This document shows positions 8,041-14,664 of a stretch of DNA of 14,745 nucleotides, in pieces. Source of the stretch: Candidatus Schekmanbacteria bacterium (GTDB lineage: Bacteria; Schekmanbacteria; GWA2-38-11; J061); assembly GCA_003695725.1 (NCBI GenBank), contig RFHX01000020.1:1-14745 (forward strand), read 5' to 3'. Positions within the stretch are counted from its first letter, which is position 1. Each line of letters starts with the position of its first letter. Below the pieces are notes generated by a model that was given only the letters and a program-made list of their open reading frames with translations, had not been told where the DNA came from and searched no databases. A program made the translations under genes and the position numbers.

Positions 8041-8904
8041 ATGACAAAATCCAATTATAGGTCAATCGCGATTTATGGTAAGGGTGGGATTGGCAAATCC
8101 ACAATCGCATCCAATTTGAGTGCGGCTCTTTCACTATCAGGGGCTAAGGTGATGCAGATTGGATGTGACCCAAAAAGGGATTCTGTTTCTCTCTTATGCG
8201 GAGGTTTGATTCCATCTGTTTTAGATGTTGCAGATAGGGTGAGTGATGAGGAGATTTTGTTGGATAGGGTTATAAAGAAAGGTTTTAATGGAATCTTATG
8301 TGTAGAGAGCGGTGGTCCTCGTCCGGGCACTGGCTGTGCAGGAAGGGGTGTGGCATATGCCCTCGAGCTTCTTGAGAGGAATAATGTATTCGAACGATAT
8401 GAGGTTGATTTCATAATTTATGATATTTTGGGAGATGTAGTTTGCGGCGGGTTTGCCCAGCCCTTGAAGGAAGGATTTGCAGATGAAGTGTATGTCGTCA
8501 CTTCTGGCGAGCTTTTTTCTCTTGTTCAGTTGAATAATATTTGTATGAGCATTTTTGCATTGGCAGAAAACGGCGCAAAATGTAGATTAAAGGGAATAAT
8601 AAACAATATGAGAGGTGTGCCATTTGAAAAAGATATTGTTGAGAAAATTGGAGCATTAATGGGGATTGAAGTTGTATCTCATATCCCTCGTTCAGAAACT
8701 ATACAGAAGGCAGAAAAGTATGGGAAAACTGTGATTGAGAAATTTCCTCAATCAGAGCAGGCAAAAATGTATTTCGAGCTTGCGCAATTTATTGTTGAAA
8801 ATAGAACAAAGTATGCAGAGTCTTTCAAACCACTTCTTACTTCTGAAATAAGGCAGATAATCTCTGAGTATTCGCGGCAGGAGGAAGATGGCAAAAATAA
8901 TTGA
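8041..8904 (+). CDS. NifH/BchL/CfbC-like Fe protein, second paralogue (canonical motifs)
   Basis: This 287-residue protein is clearly homologous along its whole length to the product of the preceding gene. It keeps every key feature of the family: P-loop G-K-G-G-I-G-K-S-T (13-21), G-C-D-P-K-R-D with Asp43 and Asp47, Cys99 in G-C-A-G-R-G with Arg102, and Cys135 in G-D-V-V-C-G-G-F with Asp128 and Asp132. It should therefore be a competent ATP-driven reductase. It starts 2 bp after the upstream stop without a clear Shine-Dalgarno, which suggests translational coupling. Its last 17 bp overlap the component 1 gene. It may form a homodimer, or a heterodimer with the first paralogue (inference). Confidence 0.9.
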   Translation: MTKSNYRSIAIYGKGGIGKSTIASNLSAALSLSGAKVMQIGCDPKRDSVSLLCGGLIPSVLDVADRVSDEEILLDRVIKKGFNGILCVESGGPRPGTGCAGRGVAYALELLERNNVFERYEVDFIIYDILGDVVCGGFAQPLKEGFADEVYVVTSGELFSLVQLNNICMSIFALAENGAKCRLKGIINNMRGVPFEKDIVEKIGALMGIEVVSHIPRSETIQKAEKYGKTVIEKFPQSEQAKMYFELAQFIVENRTKYAESFKPLLTSEIRQIISEYSRQEEDGKNN

Positions 8905-10213
8905 CAGGAGAAAAAATCCTCTTAATGCAGTAGAGCTTCCGCTTCCATATTCTTGCGCCTTTACAGGGGCATATTATGCAGGATTGGTAATGGAAAACTG
9001 CGGAATTGTTACCCATTGTTCGCCGGGATGCAATTTTTCACTTTATATTTCAGGCACTGGTGCTTCTGCCCGTTTTTCGAGAAATCACAATTTAGTTTCA
9101 ACAATGCTGAATGAGAAGAATGTGATTATGGGAGGCGACGAGATTCTTTACAAGACACTCGTTGAGTTTGCAGAAAAAAAACCGTCGGATTTTCAACTTT
9201 TGATTGCCGGATGCGCACCATCGATAACAGGCGACGATATAAAAGAATCTGCAGAAAGGGCTTTTAAGAAGACTGGAATACCGGTTGTAGCCGTAAATGC
9301 CGGTGGGTTTAAAGGTACAACCATTGATGGATACAATTATGCTCTCAACGCTTTTGCTGAATCACGGTTTTTAGATATGAAAGAAAAAGAGGAAAAAACA
9401 GTAAACCTTTTAGGTATAATTCCTGTGCATGATATTTTCTGGAAGGGGAATATAGAGGAAATAAATAGGTTACTTCAGAAAATAGGTATCAGAGTGAATA
9501 TTACCTTTATTGGAGACAGGTTGAGGTTTCAAGATTTCATAAATATGACTTCGGCAAAAATGAATGTTATAGTATCTGACAGTATAGGATATGAAGCGGC
9601 TCAAATACTGCAAAGGCGTTTCGATATGGAATATGTTTCTTCCTTAGAGGGCTATCCAATAGGCACTGTTGCTACGAAAAAATTTTTAAGAAGTGTGGCA
9701 GAGAAGATGGGAGTGAATAGCAGAATTGTCGATTCAGTTGTCGAGGAGGAAGAAAAGCAATTCAGGATGGCTCTGTCAGATTATGAAGGCGCAGTAAAAG
9801 ATGTAATTTCTCGCCACCGCTATTTTCTTTTTGCTGATTCTTATTATGCCTTGGGTATTTTTAATTTTCTGACTGGTGAAATGGGAATGACACCTGCTGG
9901 TATAGGAGTTTCTTCATCTACCGATTCAACTTTTGAAATATTGAGAAGTATGTGTGAAAGATTCAATGTTGACCCATTTATTGCCATTGATCCAGATAAT
10001 GCTGACCTGAAAAACATTGCTGAGCAATCAAATCCTACATTTTTGATAGGCAGGGGCGAGGATTTCCATCTTGCAAATTTGTTGGGGATCCCATTTCTTG
10101 GCATTGCACCTACACATATTCACCGAATCAATACATCTTCTATGCCTCTAATTGGTTATAGGGGAGCACTGCATTTAATCGATGAGATGTTTAGAGAAAT
10201 AGCGAGAGCATAA
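8888..10213 (+). CDS. Nitrogenase component 1-like protein (NifD/NifK/BchN/CfbD superfamily)
   Basis: This 441-residue protein is the likely catalytic partner of the two Fe proteins. Three cysteines fall in the family's P-cluster or [4Fe-4S] ligand context: Cys23 (S-C-A-F-T-G), Cys48 (T-H-C-S-P-G-C, compare H-G-P-V-G-C in NifD) and Cys109 (A-G-C-A-P-S-I-T-G-D-D-I). Spacings of 25 and 61 are close to those of NifD and NifK. Further cysteines sit at 38, 44 and 356. The middle domain has the P-I-G-T-x-x-T block (257-263), and the C-terminus the family-like G-I-P-F ... H410/H412 ... G-Y-x-G block (400-425). I see no cysteine where NifD has its FeMo-cofactor ligand, so dinitrogen reduction is unlikely. 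ATG 8888 has AGGAGG at 8879-8884, inside the upstream gene. With a single component 1 gene, a homodimer like CfbD is the likely form. Confidence 0.85.
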   Translation: MAKIIDRRKNPLNAVELPLPYSCAFTGAYYAGLVMENCGIVTHCSPGCNFSLYISGTGASARFSRNHNLVSTMLNEKNVIMGGDEILYKTLVEFAEKKPSDFQLLIAGCAPSITGDDIKESAERAFKKTGIPVVAVNAGGFKGTTIDGYNYALNAFAESRFLDMKEKEEKTVNLLGIIPVHDIFWKGNIEEINRLLQKIGIRVNITFIGDRLRFQDFINMTSAKMNVIVSDSIGYEAAQILQRRFDMEYVSSLEGYPIGTVATKKFLRSVAEKMGVNSRIVDSVVEEEEKQFRMALSDYEGAVKDVISRHRYFLFADSYYALGIFNFLTGEMGMTPAGIGVSSSTDSTFEILRSMCERFNVDPFIAIDPDNADLKNIAEQSNPTFLIGRGEDFHLANLLGIPFLGIAPTHIHRINTSSMPLIGYRGALHLIDEMFREIARA

Positions 10214-10334
10214 TCTGTTGATTGTCTTTTTTTCTGCCACTCACATTATATAAGCCGCTATTCTTATATTCATAAGTGCTTGCCAATCGCAAGGTGGGAT
10301 GGTATTTTAATGTTGATAAGCTAAAGATAAAAAT

Positions 10335-10766
10335 ATGAATCCAAAAAATTATAAATTAAGTGAACAACAAAAGAGAGAGATTGAAGAATCCATCATTAGG
10401 ATTCTATGTAAAGATTCAAGGATAATTTTCGCTTATATATTTGGATCATTTTTGTCTTCTGAAAGTATTAAAGATATTGATATAGCACTTTATATTGAAA
10501 AGGAAATTGATTCGAACTTGTCATTGAAATTGGAACTTGAATTAGAAAGAATAATTCAAGATAAAGTGCGTATTCCTGTAGATGTTAGAATCCTGAATTT
10601 TAGTCCATTAACTTTTTCATTTAATGTTGTGAAAAATGGGAAAGTTATTATTGATAAAAACAGCTTTTTAAGGTCAGATTTTGAATCCCTTATTTTCCGG
10701 AAGTATTTTGATTTTAAACATTTAAGTGATGAATATTTGCGAGAAGTTAAAAATGCCCCTTTATAA
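10335..10766 (+). CDS. MntA-like minimal nucleotidyltransferase (antitoxin)
   Basis: This 143-residue protein belongs to the DNA polymerase beta-like minimal nucleotidyltransferases. The active-site block is G37-S38, then eight residues, then D47-I-D49, with a third acidic residue at Asp83 (P-V-D-V-R). The usual spacing is GS-x10-DxD, so the loop is two residues shorter than normal. In characterised MntA/HepT pairs the antitoxin transfers AMP to a tyrosine of the HepT toxin and inactivates it. The stop overlaps the next gene by 14 nt, the usual arrangement for this pair. No strong ribosome binding site precedes ATG 10335. The pair lies between unrelated operons and is probably a mobile addition. 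Confidence 0.85.
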   Translation: MNPKNYKLSEQQKREIEESIIRILCKDSRIIFAYIFGSFLSSESIKDIDIALYIEKEIDSNLSLKLELELERIIQDKVRIPVDVRILNFSPLTFSFNVVKNGKVIIDKNSFLRSDFESLIFRKYFDFKHLSDEYLREVKNAPL

Positions 10767-11187
10767 TCCTGAGATAATTGGCAAGCTAATTTCGGAAATG
10801 CGAAAGAGTGTTAAAAGGTTGAATGTTCTTTCTTCAATAGATGAAAATCAATTTAAAGAAGATCCTGATAAAATTGCGAGCGCAAAATATCATTTCATTG
10901 TTGCTATTGAATCTATTATAGGTATTGCCAATCATATAATTTCTCAAAATGGTTTCCGAAAACCGGACGATTATGCGGATACTTTTAAAGTGCTTTTAGA
11001 AGAAGGAATTATAGATGCTGATTTTGCTAACAATCTTCAGGATATGAGTAAATTTCGTAATCGCTTTGTTCATATCTATTGGCAAGTTGATGATGATCAG
11101 CTCTGGAATATTTTGAAAAGCCGACTAAGTGATTTCAAAAAGTTTTTAAATTCAATTTCTGATTTTTTGAAATTGGAAAAATTGTAG
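10753..11187 (+). CDS. HepT-like RNase toxin (DUF86/HEPN family)
   Basis: This 144-residue, largely helical protein carries the HEPN ribonuclease motif R-x4-H-x-Y as R102-N-R-F-V-H107-I-Y109. Tyr109 is the residue expected to be AMP-modified by the upstream MntA-like antitoxin. I chose ATG 10753. In-frame GTG 10726 and ATG 10729 would add eight or nine residues and lengthen the overlap with the antitoxin from 14 to about 40 nt. ATG 10753 also gives a normal family length. The family acts as an mRNA interferase or tRNA-targeting RNase; the target here is unknown. An intact motif suggests an active module. Confidence 0.85.
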   Translation: MPLYNPEIIGKLISEMRKSVKRLNVLSSIDENQFKEDPDKIASAKYHFIVAIESIIGIANHIISQNGFRKPDDYADTFKVLLEEGIIDADFANNLQDMSKFRNRFVHIYWQVDDDQLWNILKSRLSDFKKFLNSISDFLKLEKL

Positions 11188-11598
11188 CATTTATCATTAA
11201 TCGGTTTAGTATTCCTGCCTTGCATTTTTAATGTTTTTATTTTTGTCCGTTTCTGCTTAAGTCCGAAGGGAATCGGTGTAAATTTGAATGAAAAAATTAT
11301 TGGAGATCAATAATAAATAATACAAGAAGAATCCATGGCGCATCCTTGGAATCCATCAAAAACATATTTTAGCTATTTCATTGACACCGCGAAAATTTAT
11401 GATAAGTAATTATTATTTATTTCCACAAATTGTAGAAACTATTAAGCTCCAGTGAATGTTAAGTTTTTAATCCAATATGAAATATGAAGGATTTATTTTA
11501 AAAACAAAATTCTAAAAACGTTTTTACAGTAATTGTGTAGAATTTTTTTTGCAAGGTTATGAGCATTATATAAGATAAATATAAATGGGGGAATTTTT
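11188..11598 (+). other. Gene-free AT-rich gap of 411 bp before the sugar-nucleotide operon
   Basis: I see no supportable coding region here. The longest plausible + strand reading is a 24-codon frame from ATG 11335 with no ribosome binding site. A perfect TTGACA at 11381-11386 has TATGAT at 11398-11403, but only 11 bp between them, too few for a sigma-70 promoter. A nested inverted repeat (11506-11546) lies close to the next start. The next gene's start at 11599 has GGGGG at 11587-11591. The gap probably holds the promoter for the downstream operon and perhaps the end of the toxin-antitoxin unit. Confidence 0.5.
11506..11546. repeat. Nested inverted repeat upstream of the epimerase gene
   Basis: AAAATTCTA (11506-11514) and TAGAATTTT (11538-11546) are perfect 9-bp inverted arms. 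Between them lies a perfect 14-bp palindrome, TAAAAACGTTTTTA (11513-11526), that overlaps the left arm by two bases. The structure sits 53 bp before ATG 11599, where an operator would be expected. It could also be a chance result of A/T richness or a weak terminator; a run of T follows the right arm. Confidence 0.4.
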
Positions 11599-12627
11599 AT
11601 GAAAGTATTAGTGACCGGAGGCTGCGGATTCCTTGGTTCTCATGTTTGTGAATTTTATATAAAGAAAGGCGCAGAGGTAATTGCCTTTGATAATATGACA
11701 AAGCACGAATTACAAAGGACAGGATTTGTAACAGATGTTGCACGTACTTATAATTGGAATTATCTAAAAAACATCGGCGTTAAAATGGTTAAAGCCGATG
11801 TTAGAGATTTTGATATTTTGTTGAAGGAAAGCGATGGATGCGACTATATAGTCCATACAGCGGCACAACCAGCAATGACAATAAGTTGGGAAGACCCTGT
11901 TCTTGATTTCACAACTAATGTTGTCGGTACATTCAATGTATTAGAAGTAGCTAGAAAACTTGAAATTCCAGTAGCAAGCTGTGCAACGATTCACATCTAT
12001 GGTAACAAGATTAATGAAGAGCTAAAGGAAGAAGAAACGCGGTATAGGAGAACACCTCCTTCAATTGATGAAGGGCTGAGACTATTACAGGGGACATTAA
12101 GCCCGCTTCATGCATCAAAATCTGCCGGTGATATATATGTGAGAACATATATAGATACCTACAATCTTAAAGCGGCAAGCTTCAGGCTAACTGGCATATA
12201 TGGACCAAGGCAATTAGGAGGAGAAGATCACGGATGGGTTGCAAATTTCTCAATTCGCGCAGTAATGAATTGGCCTCTGACTATATTTGGGACAGGCAAA
12301 CAAGTGCGAGATATATTGTATGCAACAGATGTTGCTGAAGCATTTGATGCCTTTTATAATAATCAGGTTCCAGGTGTTTACAACATAGGCGGTGGAGAAA
12401 AAAACGCAATTTCGCTCATAGAATGTATTGATTTGATAGGGAAAATAAGAGGGGAAAAGCCACAGGTTAAGTTTGAAAATGATCGTTTTGGGGATTTGAG
12501 ATATTTTATCTGTAATATTGAAAAAGCTAAAAAAAATCTGCATTGGGAACCAAAAGTTTTGCCTGAAGAAGGAATTAAAAATCTTATTGAATGGGTTTCT
12601 GAAAATAGAAATTTATTTGGCAACTAA
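11599..12627 (+). CDS. NAD-dependent sugar-nucleotide epimerase/dehydratase (extended SDR)
   Basis: This 342-residue protein is an extended short-chain dehydrogenase acting on a nucleotide sugar, resembling CDP-paratose 2-epimerase-like proteins. The Rossmann motif T-G-G-C-G-F-L-G-S-H (6-15) and Asp31 after the second strand indicate NAD(H) binding. A-T-I-H-I-Y-G (129-135) is the serine/threonine catalytic block with Thr130. The Y-x-x-x-K position reads L170-H-A-S-K174: the Lys is kept but the Tyr is Leu. The downstream R-L-T-G-I-Y-G-P-R-Q block and the G-T-G-K-Q-V-R-D-I block are well kept, so this is not a decayed gene. GGGGG (11587-11591) precedes the ATG. It is followed after 27 bp by a nucleotidyltransferase, so both likely make an activated sugar for a surface glycan. 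Exact substrate unknown. Confidence 0.85.
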   Translation: MKVLVTGGCGFLGSHVCEFYIKKGAEVIAFDNMTKHELQRTGFVTDVARTYNWNYLKNIGVKMVKADVRDFDILLKESDGCDYIVHTAAQPAMTISWEDPVLDFTTNVVGTFNVLEVARKLEIPVASCATIHIYGNKINEELKEEETRYRRTPPSIDEGLRLLQGTLSPLHASKSAGDIYVRTYIDTYNLKAASFRLTGIYGPRQLGGEDHGWVANFSIRAVMNWPLTIFGTGKQVRDILYATDVAEAFDAFYNNQVPGVYNIGGGEKNAISLIECIDLIGKIRGEKPQVKFENDRFGDLRYFICNIEKAKKNLHWEPKVLPEEGIKNLIEWVSENRNLFGN

Positions 12628-12654
12628 CAACAATTTAGGAGTAAATCAAGAAGA

Positions 12655-13383
12655 ATGAAAGCATTGATATTGGCCGGTGGACGCGGAAATCGCATAAACG
12701 AATTTTCAGAAAATCAGAATAAATGTATGATTCCTTTTATGGGGAAACCTTTAATTGAACATAATTTAGATCAGGTGATTATTCCAGAGATTTCTGAAAT
12801 CATTATTGTCGTTGGGTATAGAGCTGAGGATATTATTAATTACTATGGTACAGCTTTTAAAAATAAACGTATAAAATATGTTATTCAAAGAGAACAGAAG
12901 GGACTGGTGCATGCTTTAGAATGTGCTACAGAAGCTCTTGAAAAGGATGATTTTTGTCTCCTTTTGGGAGATGAAGTTATGGTTGATTCAAATCTTGGCG
13001 AGATGGTTAGAATGTTTTTAAATGATAACAATGTATTCGGTATTTGCGGCATTCTAAACGTTGACAACCTTGACCTTATTAAAAAAACCTATGCGCTTGT
13101 TATGGATGGGGATAATAGAATCTTTAGACTGATTGAGAAACCAAAGCGCGCAATTAATGATTTGCAGGGGACAGGACATTGCGTGTTTAGAAATAAACTA
13201 CTCGATTACATTGAAAATACTCCAATCCATCATGAGAGAAAAGAAAAGGAATTGCCTGACCTCATTCAGTGCGCAATAGATGATGGTATGGTAGTTAAAG
13301 CTTTTAATGTTTGTAAAAAGTATATAAATGTAAATTCATATGAAGATCTTTTACTTGCTGAGAAATATTTGAAAAATACATAA
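12655..13383 (+). CDS. Sugar-phosphate nucleotidyltransferase (RfbA/GalU-like NTP transferase)
   Basis: This 242-residue enzyme should couple an NTP with a sugar 1-phosphate (or similar) to give a nucleotide sugar and pyrophosphate. The N-terminal signature L-A-G-G-R-G-N-R (6-13) is followed by K23 in N-K-C-M-I-P-F and G-K-P-L-I-E (30-35). Q-R-E-Q-K-G-L-V-H-A-L (78-88) is the base-binding loop, L-L-G-D-E-V supplies the metal-binding Asp106, and I-E-K-P-K follows near 160. It lacks a C-terminal hexapeptide-repeat domain, so it is the short, monofunctional form. The usual P-K-P-M is replaced by N-K-C-M. AGGAG (12637-12641) is 13 nt before the ATG, rather far. It forms an operon with the epimerase; the nucleotide and sugar cannot be told. 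Confidence 0.87.
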   Translation: MKALILAGGRGNRINEFSENQNKCMIPFMGKPLIEHNLDQVIIPEISEIIIVVGYRAEDIINYYGTAFKNKRIKYVIQREQKGLVHALECATEALEKDDFCLLLGDEVMVDSNLGEMVRMFLNDNNVFGICGILNVDNLDLIKKTYALVMDGDNRIFRLIEKPKRAINDLQGTGHCVFRNKLLDYIENTPIHHERKEKELPDLIQCAIDDGMVVKAFNVCKKYINVNSYEDLLLAEKYLKNT

Positions 13384-13403
13384 AGAGAAGTTAGAGAATT
13401 TTA

Positions 13404-13526
13404 ATGATGAAAGAATTATTGTCAAATGTTATGGATATAGAATTAAGCGGCCTATTCAATTTCAGCTTTTCCATCTATAAATTTAACTCCTTCAATTATT
13501 TCAGCGAGGCGATGATAACGATGTAA
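13404..13526 (+). pseudogene. Possible start of a third operon gene, cut off by an insertion sequence
   Basis: Twenty bp after the nucleotidyltransferase stop, a + strand frame opens with ATG-ATG at 13404-13409 and reads M-M-K-E-L-L-S-N-V-M-D-I-E-L-S-G, then runs into DNA that is the 3' end of the - strand transposase and stops at 13526. AGAGAA at 13391-13396 could be its ribosome binding site. Only the first 12-16 codons would belong to the original gene. The spacing and orientation fit a further gene of the sugar operon, but the fragment is too short to recognise and could be chance. Confidence 0.3.
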
Positions 13527-14213
13527 TCGCTGCCATCGTTTTTGAAATGATTCAATGAGTTTAAAAGCCATAGTAATCACTGTATTCCTGGAGAAACATC
13601 CCCGTACTTTATTTGTTCTGAGTTTCACTGTTGCAAAAGTTGATTCAATCGGGTTGGTGGTCCTTAGGTGCCTCCAATGTTTAGTGGGAAAGTCATAGAA
13701 AGTCAAGAGGGTTTCCCGATCTTTCTGTAAACACTTAGTGGCCTTTGGGTATTTTGCATCATAGGTTTCTATAAAAAGATTAAAGGCCTTTAATGCGTTC
13801 TCTTTATTCTCTGCCATCCAAATATCATGTAGTTTGCTTTTCGCTTTGGATTGTGCACTCTTGGGAAGTTTATTGAGAATATTTGCAGTCTTGTGCACCC
13901 AGCACCTCTGCTCCCGGGTGGATGGGCATATCTTCCTCAAGGCAGACCAGAATCCCATTGCTCCATCTCCCACAGCCACCTTGGGCCATTCTTTAAGACC
14001 ACGGCTTTTTAAATCCATTAACACCTCTCTCCACGATTGCTCACTCTCCCGATAGCCATCTTCTAAGGCAACTAATTCTTTTTTCCCGTCTTCAGTGGCT
14101 CCAACAATCACCAGCAGGCACTGCTTCTCATTATCCATGCGAACATTACAGTAAATACCATCAACCCAAAAATAGACATATCGCTTCTTGGGAGTAAATA
14201 AAAGATTGTGTCT
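13452..14213 (-). pseudogene. IS256-family transposase, C-terminal catalytic part only
   Basis: The - strand frame is open for 253 codons (14213 to the stop at 13452-13454); family members are about 400 residues, so roughly the first 150 are missing. The mutator-type DDE catalytic core is complete. The first Asp is in W-V-D-G-I-Y (codon at 14160-14162), the second in V-G-D-G-A-M-G-F-W, and the Glu in T-N-P-I-E-S-T-F. The R-C-W-V-H-K motif of the family is present. An internal ATG at 14138 is the first usable start, but it would omit the first catalytic Asp, so the fragment is very likely inactive. The sequence resembles the family as far as about F-T-P-K-K-R-Y-V-Y-F-W, then loses similarity near 14196-14204 and meets a stop at 14214-14216. 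The G/C content looks a little higher than in neighbouring genes. Confidence 0.85.
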
Positions 14214-14274
14214 TTAGATGAAAATTTGATAGATAAGAGTGTGAAATTAAACAAAGTAAATATTAGGAGAAGAG

Positions 14275-14664
14275 ATGAATCGAGAAGAGATGTTTAATTA
14301 TTCTAAGAAGCATGCGATAGCCGAAGTAGTTGAGCGTTATTTTTCAGAAAAGAAGACATCCTTTGCCAATTTGCTTGAGCAGATATTGGATTGCATTATG
14401 CGGAATGAGCGTGAGATATTTTTATCCAAAGATTCTTCAAACAAGGCGAATGGTTTTTATCCCAGGAGTCTTTCTACAGCCTTGGGGAAACTGGATATTT
14501 CAGTTCCCCGAGACAGAAAAGGAGAATTTAGGGCAAGCATCTTGCCTGAGCCATGGGTGAGAAGCACAAAAAGCTATAAGAATCTGCTTTTAAGCTCTTG
14601 TCACCAAGAGCTATTTAAAAATCACTTTATTTTCATCCTAAAGCAACTTAGATTGCCTTATTAA
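14275..14664 (+). pseudogene. IS256-family transposase, N-terminal part with frameshifts
   Basis: The ATG at 14275 has AGGAG at 14265-14269. The 129-residue reading matches the N-terminal part of IS256-family transposases, with blocks such as L-L-E-Q-I-L (about 34-39), Y-P-R-S-L-S-T-A-L-G-K-L (62-73) and V-P-R-D-R-K-G-E-F (77-85). Decay is visible. Between about 14596 and 14617 the frame loses its expected sequence while the +1 frame reads L-V-T-K-S-Y, as if one base was gained and one lost. The frame returns for K-N-H-F...L-K-Q-L-R-L-P-Y and stops at 14662-14664. A family-like continuation (I-N-D-G-I-L-K-R-L-R-D) appears in the +1 frame, to a stop at 14735. The window ends before the catalytic part. 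Its motifs suggest a subfamily different from that of the - strand fragment. Confidence 0.75.

Noticed and set aside
7160-10213. Nitrogen fixation operon (nifHDK).
   Set aside because: Two Fe-protein genes and only one component 1 gene are present, the component 1 protein lacks a FeMo-cofactor cysteine, and no nif accessory genes are nearby.
10263-10293. Two short hairpins (CTTAT/ATAAG and CTTGC/GCAAG) after the nitrogenase-like operon as a terminator.
   Set aside because: Stems are only 5 bp and no T run follows either one; the T run at about 10228-10234 has no hairpin before it.
10726-10752. Longer HepT reading from GTG 10726 or ATG 10729.
   Set aside because: It extends the overlap with the antitoxin, adds residues without family likeness, and the ATG at 10753 gives a normal length.
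11381-11403. A sigma-70 promoter from TTGACA and TATGAT.
   Set aside because: The two hexamers are only 11 bp apart, and no good -10 hexamer lies at 16-18 bp.
11335-11409. A 24-codon reading frame from ATG 11335.
   Set aside because: There is no ribosome binding site, no motif and no context; frames of this size are expected by chance.
13452-14664. A single transposase gene split by a simple inversion.
   Set aside because: Not excluded, but the two parts look like different IS256 subfamilies and the window ends before the + strand fragment's catalytic region could be checked.
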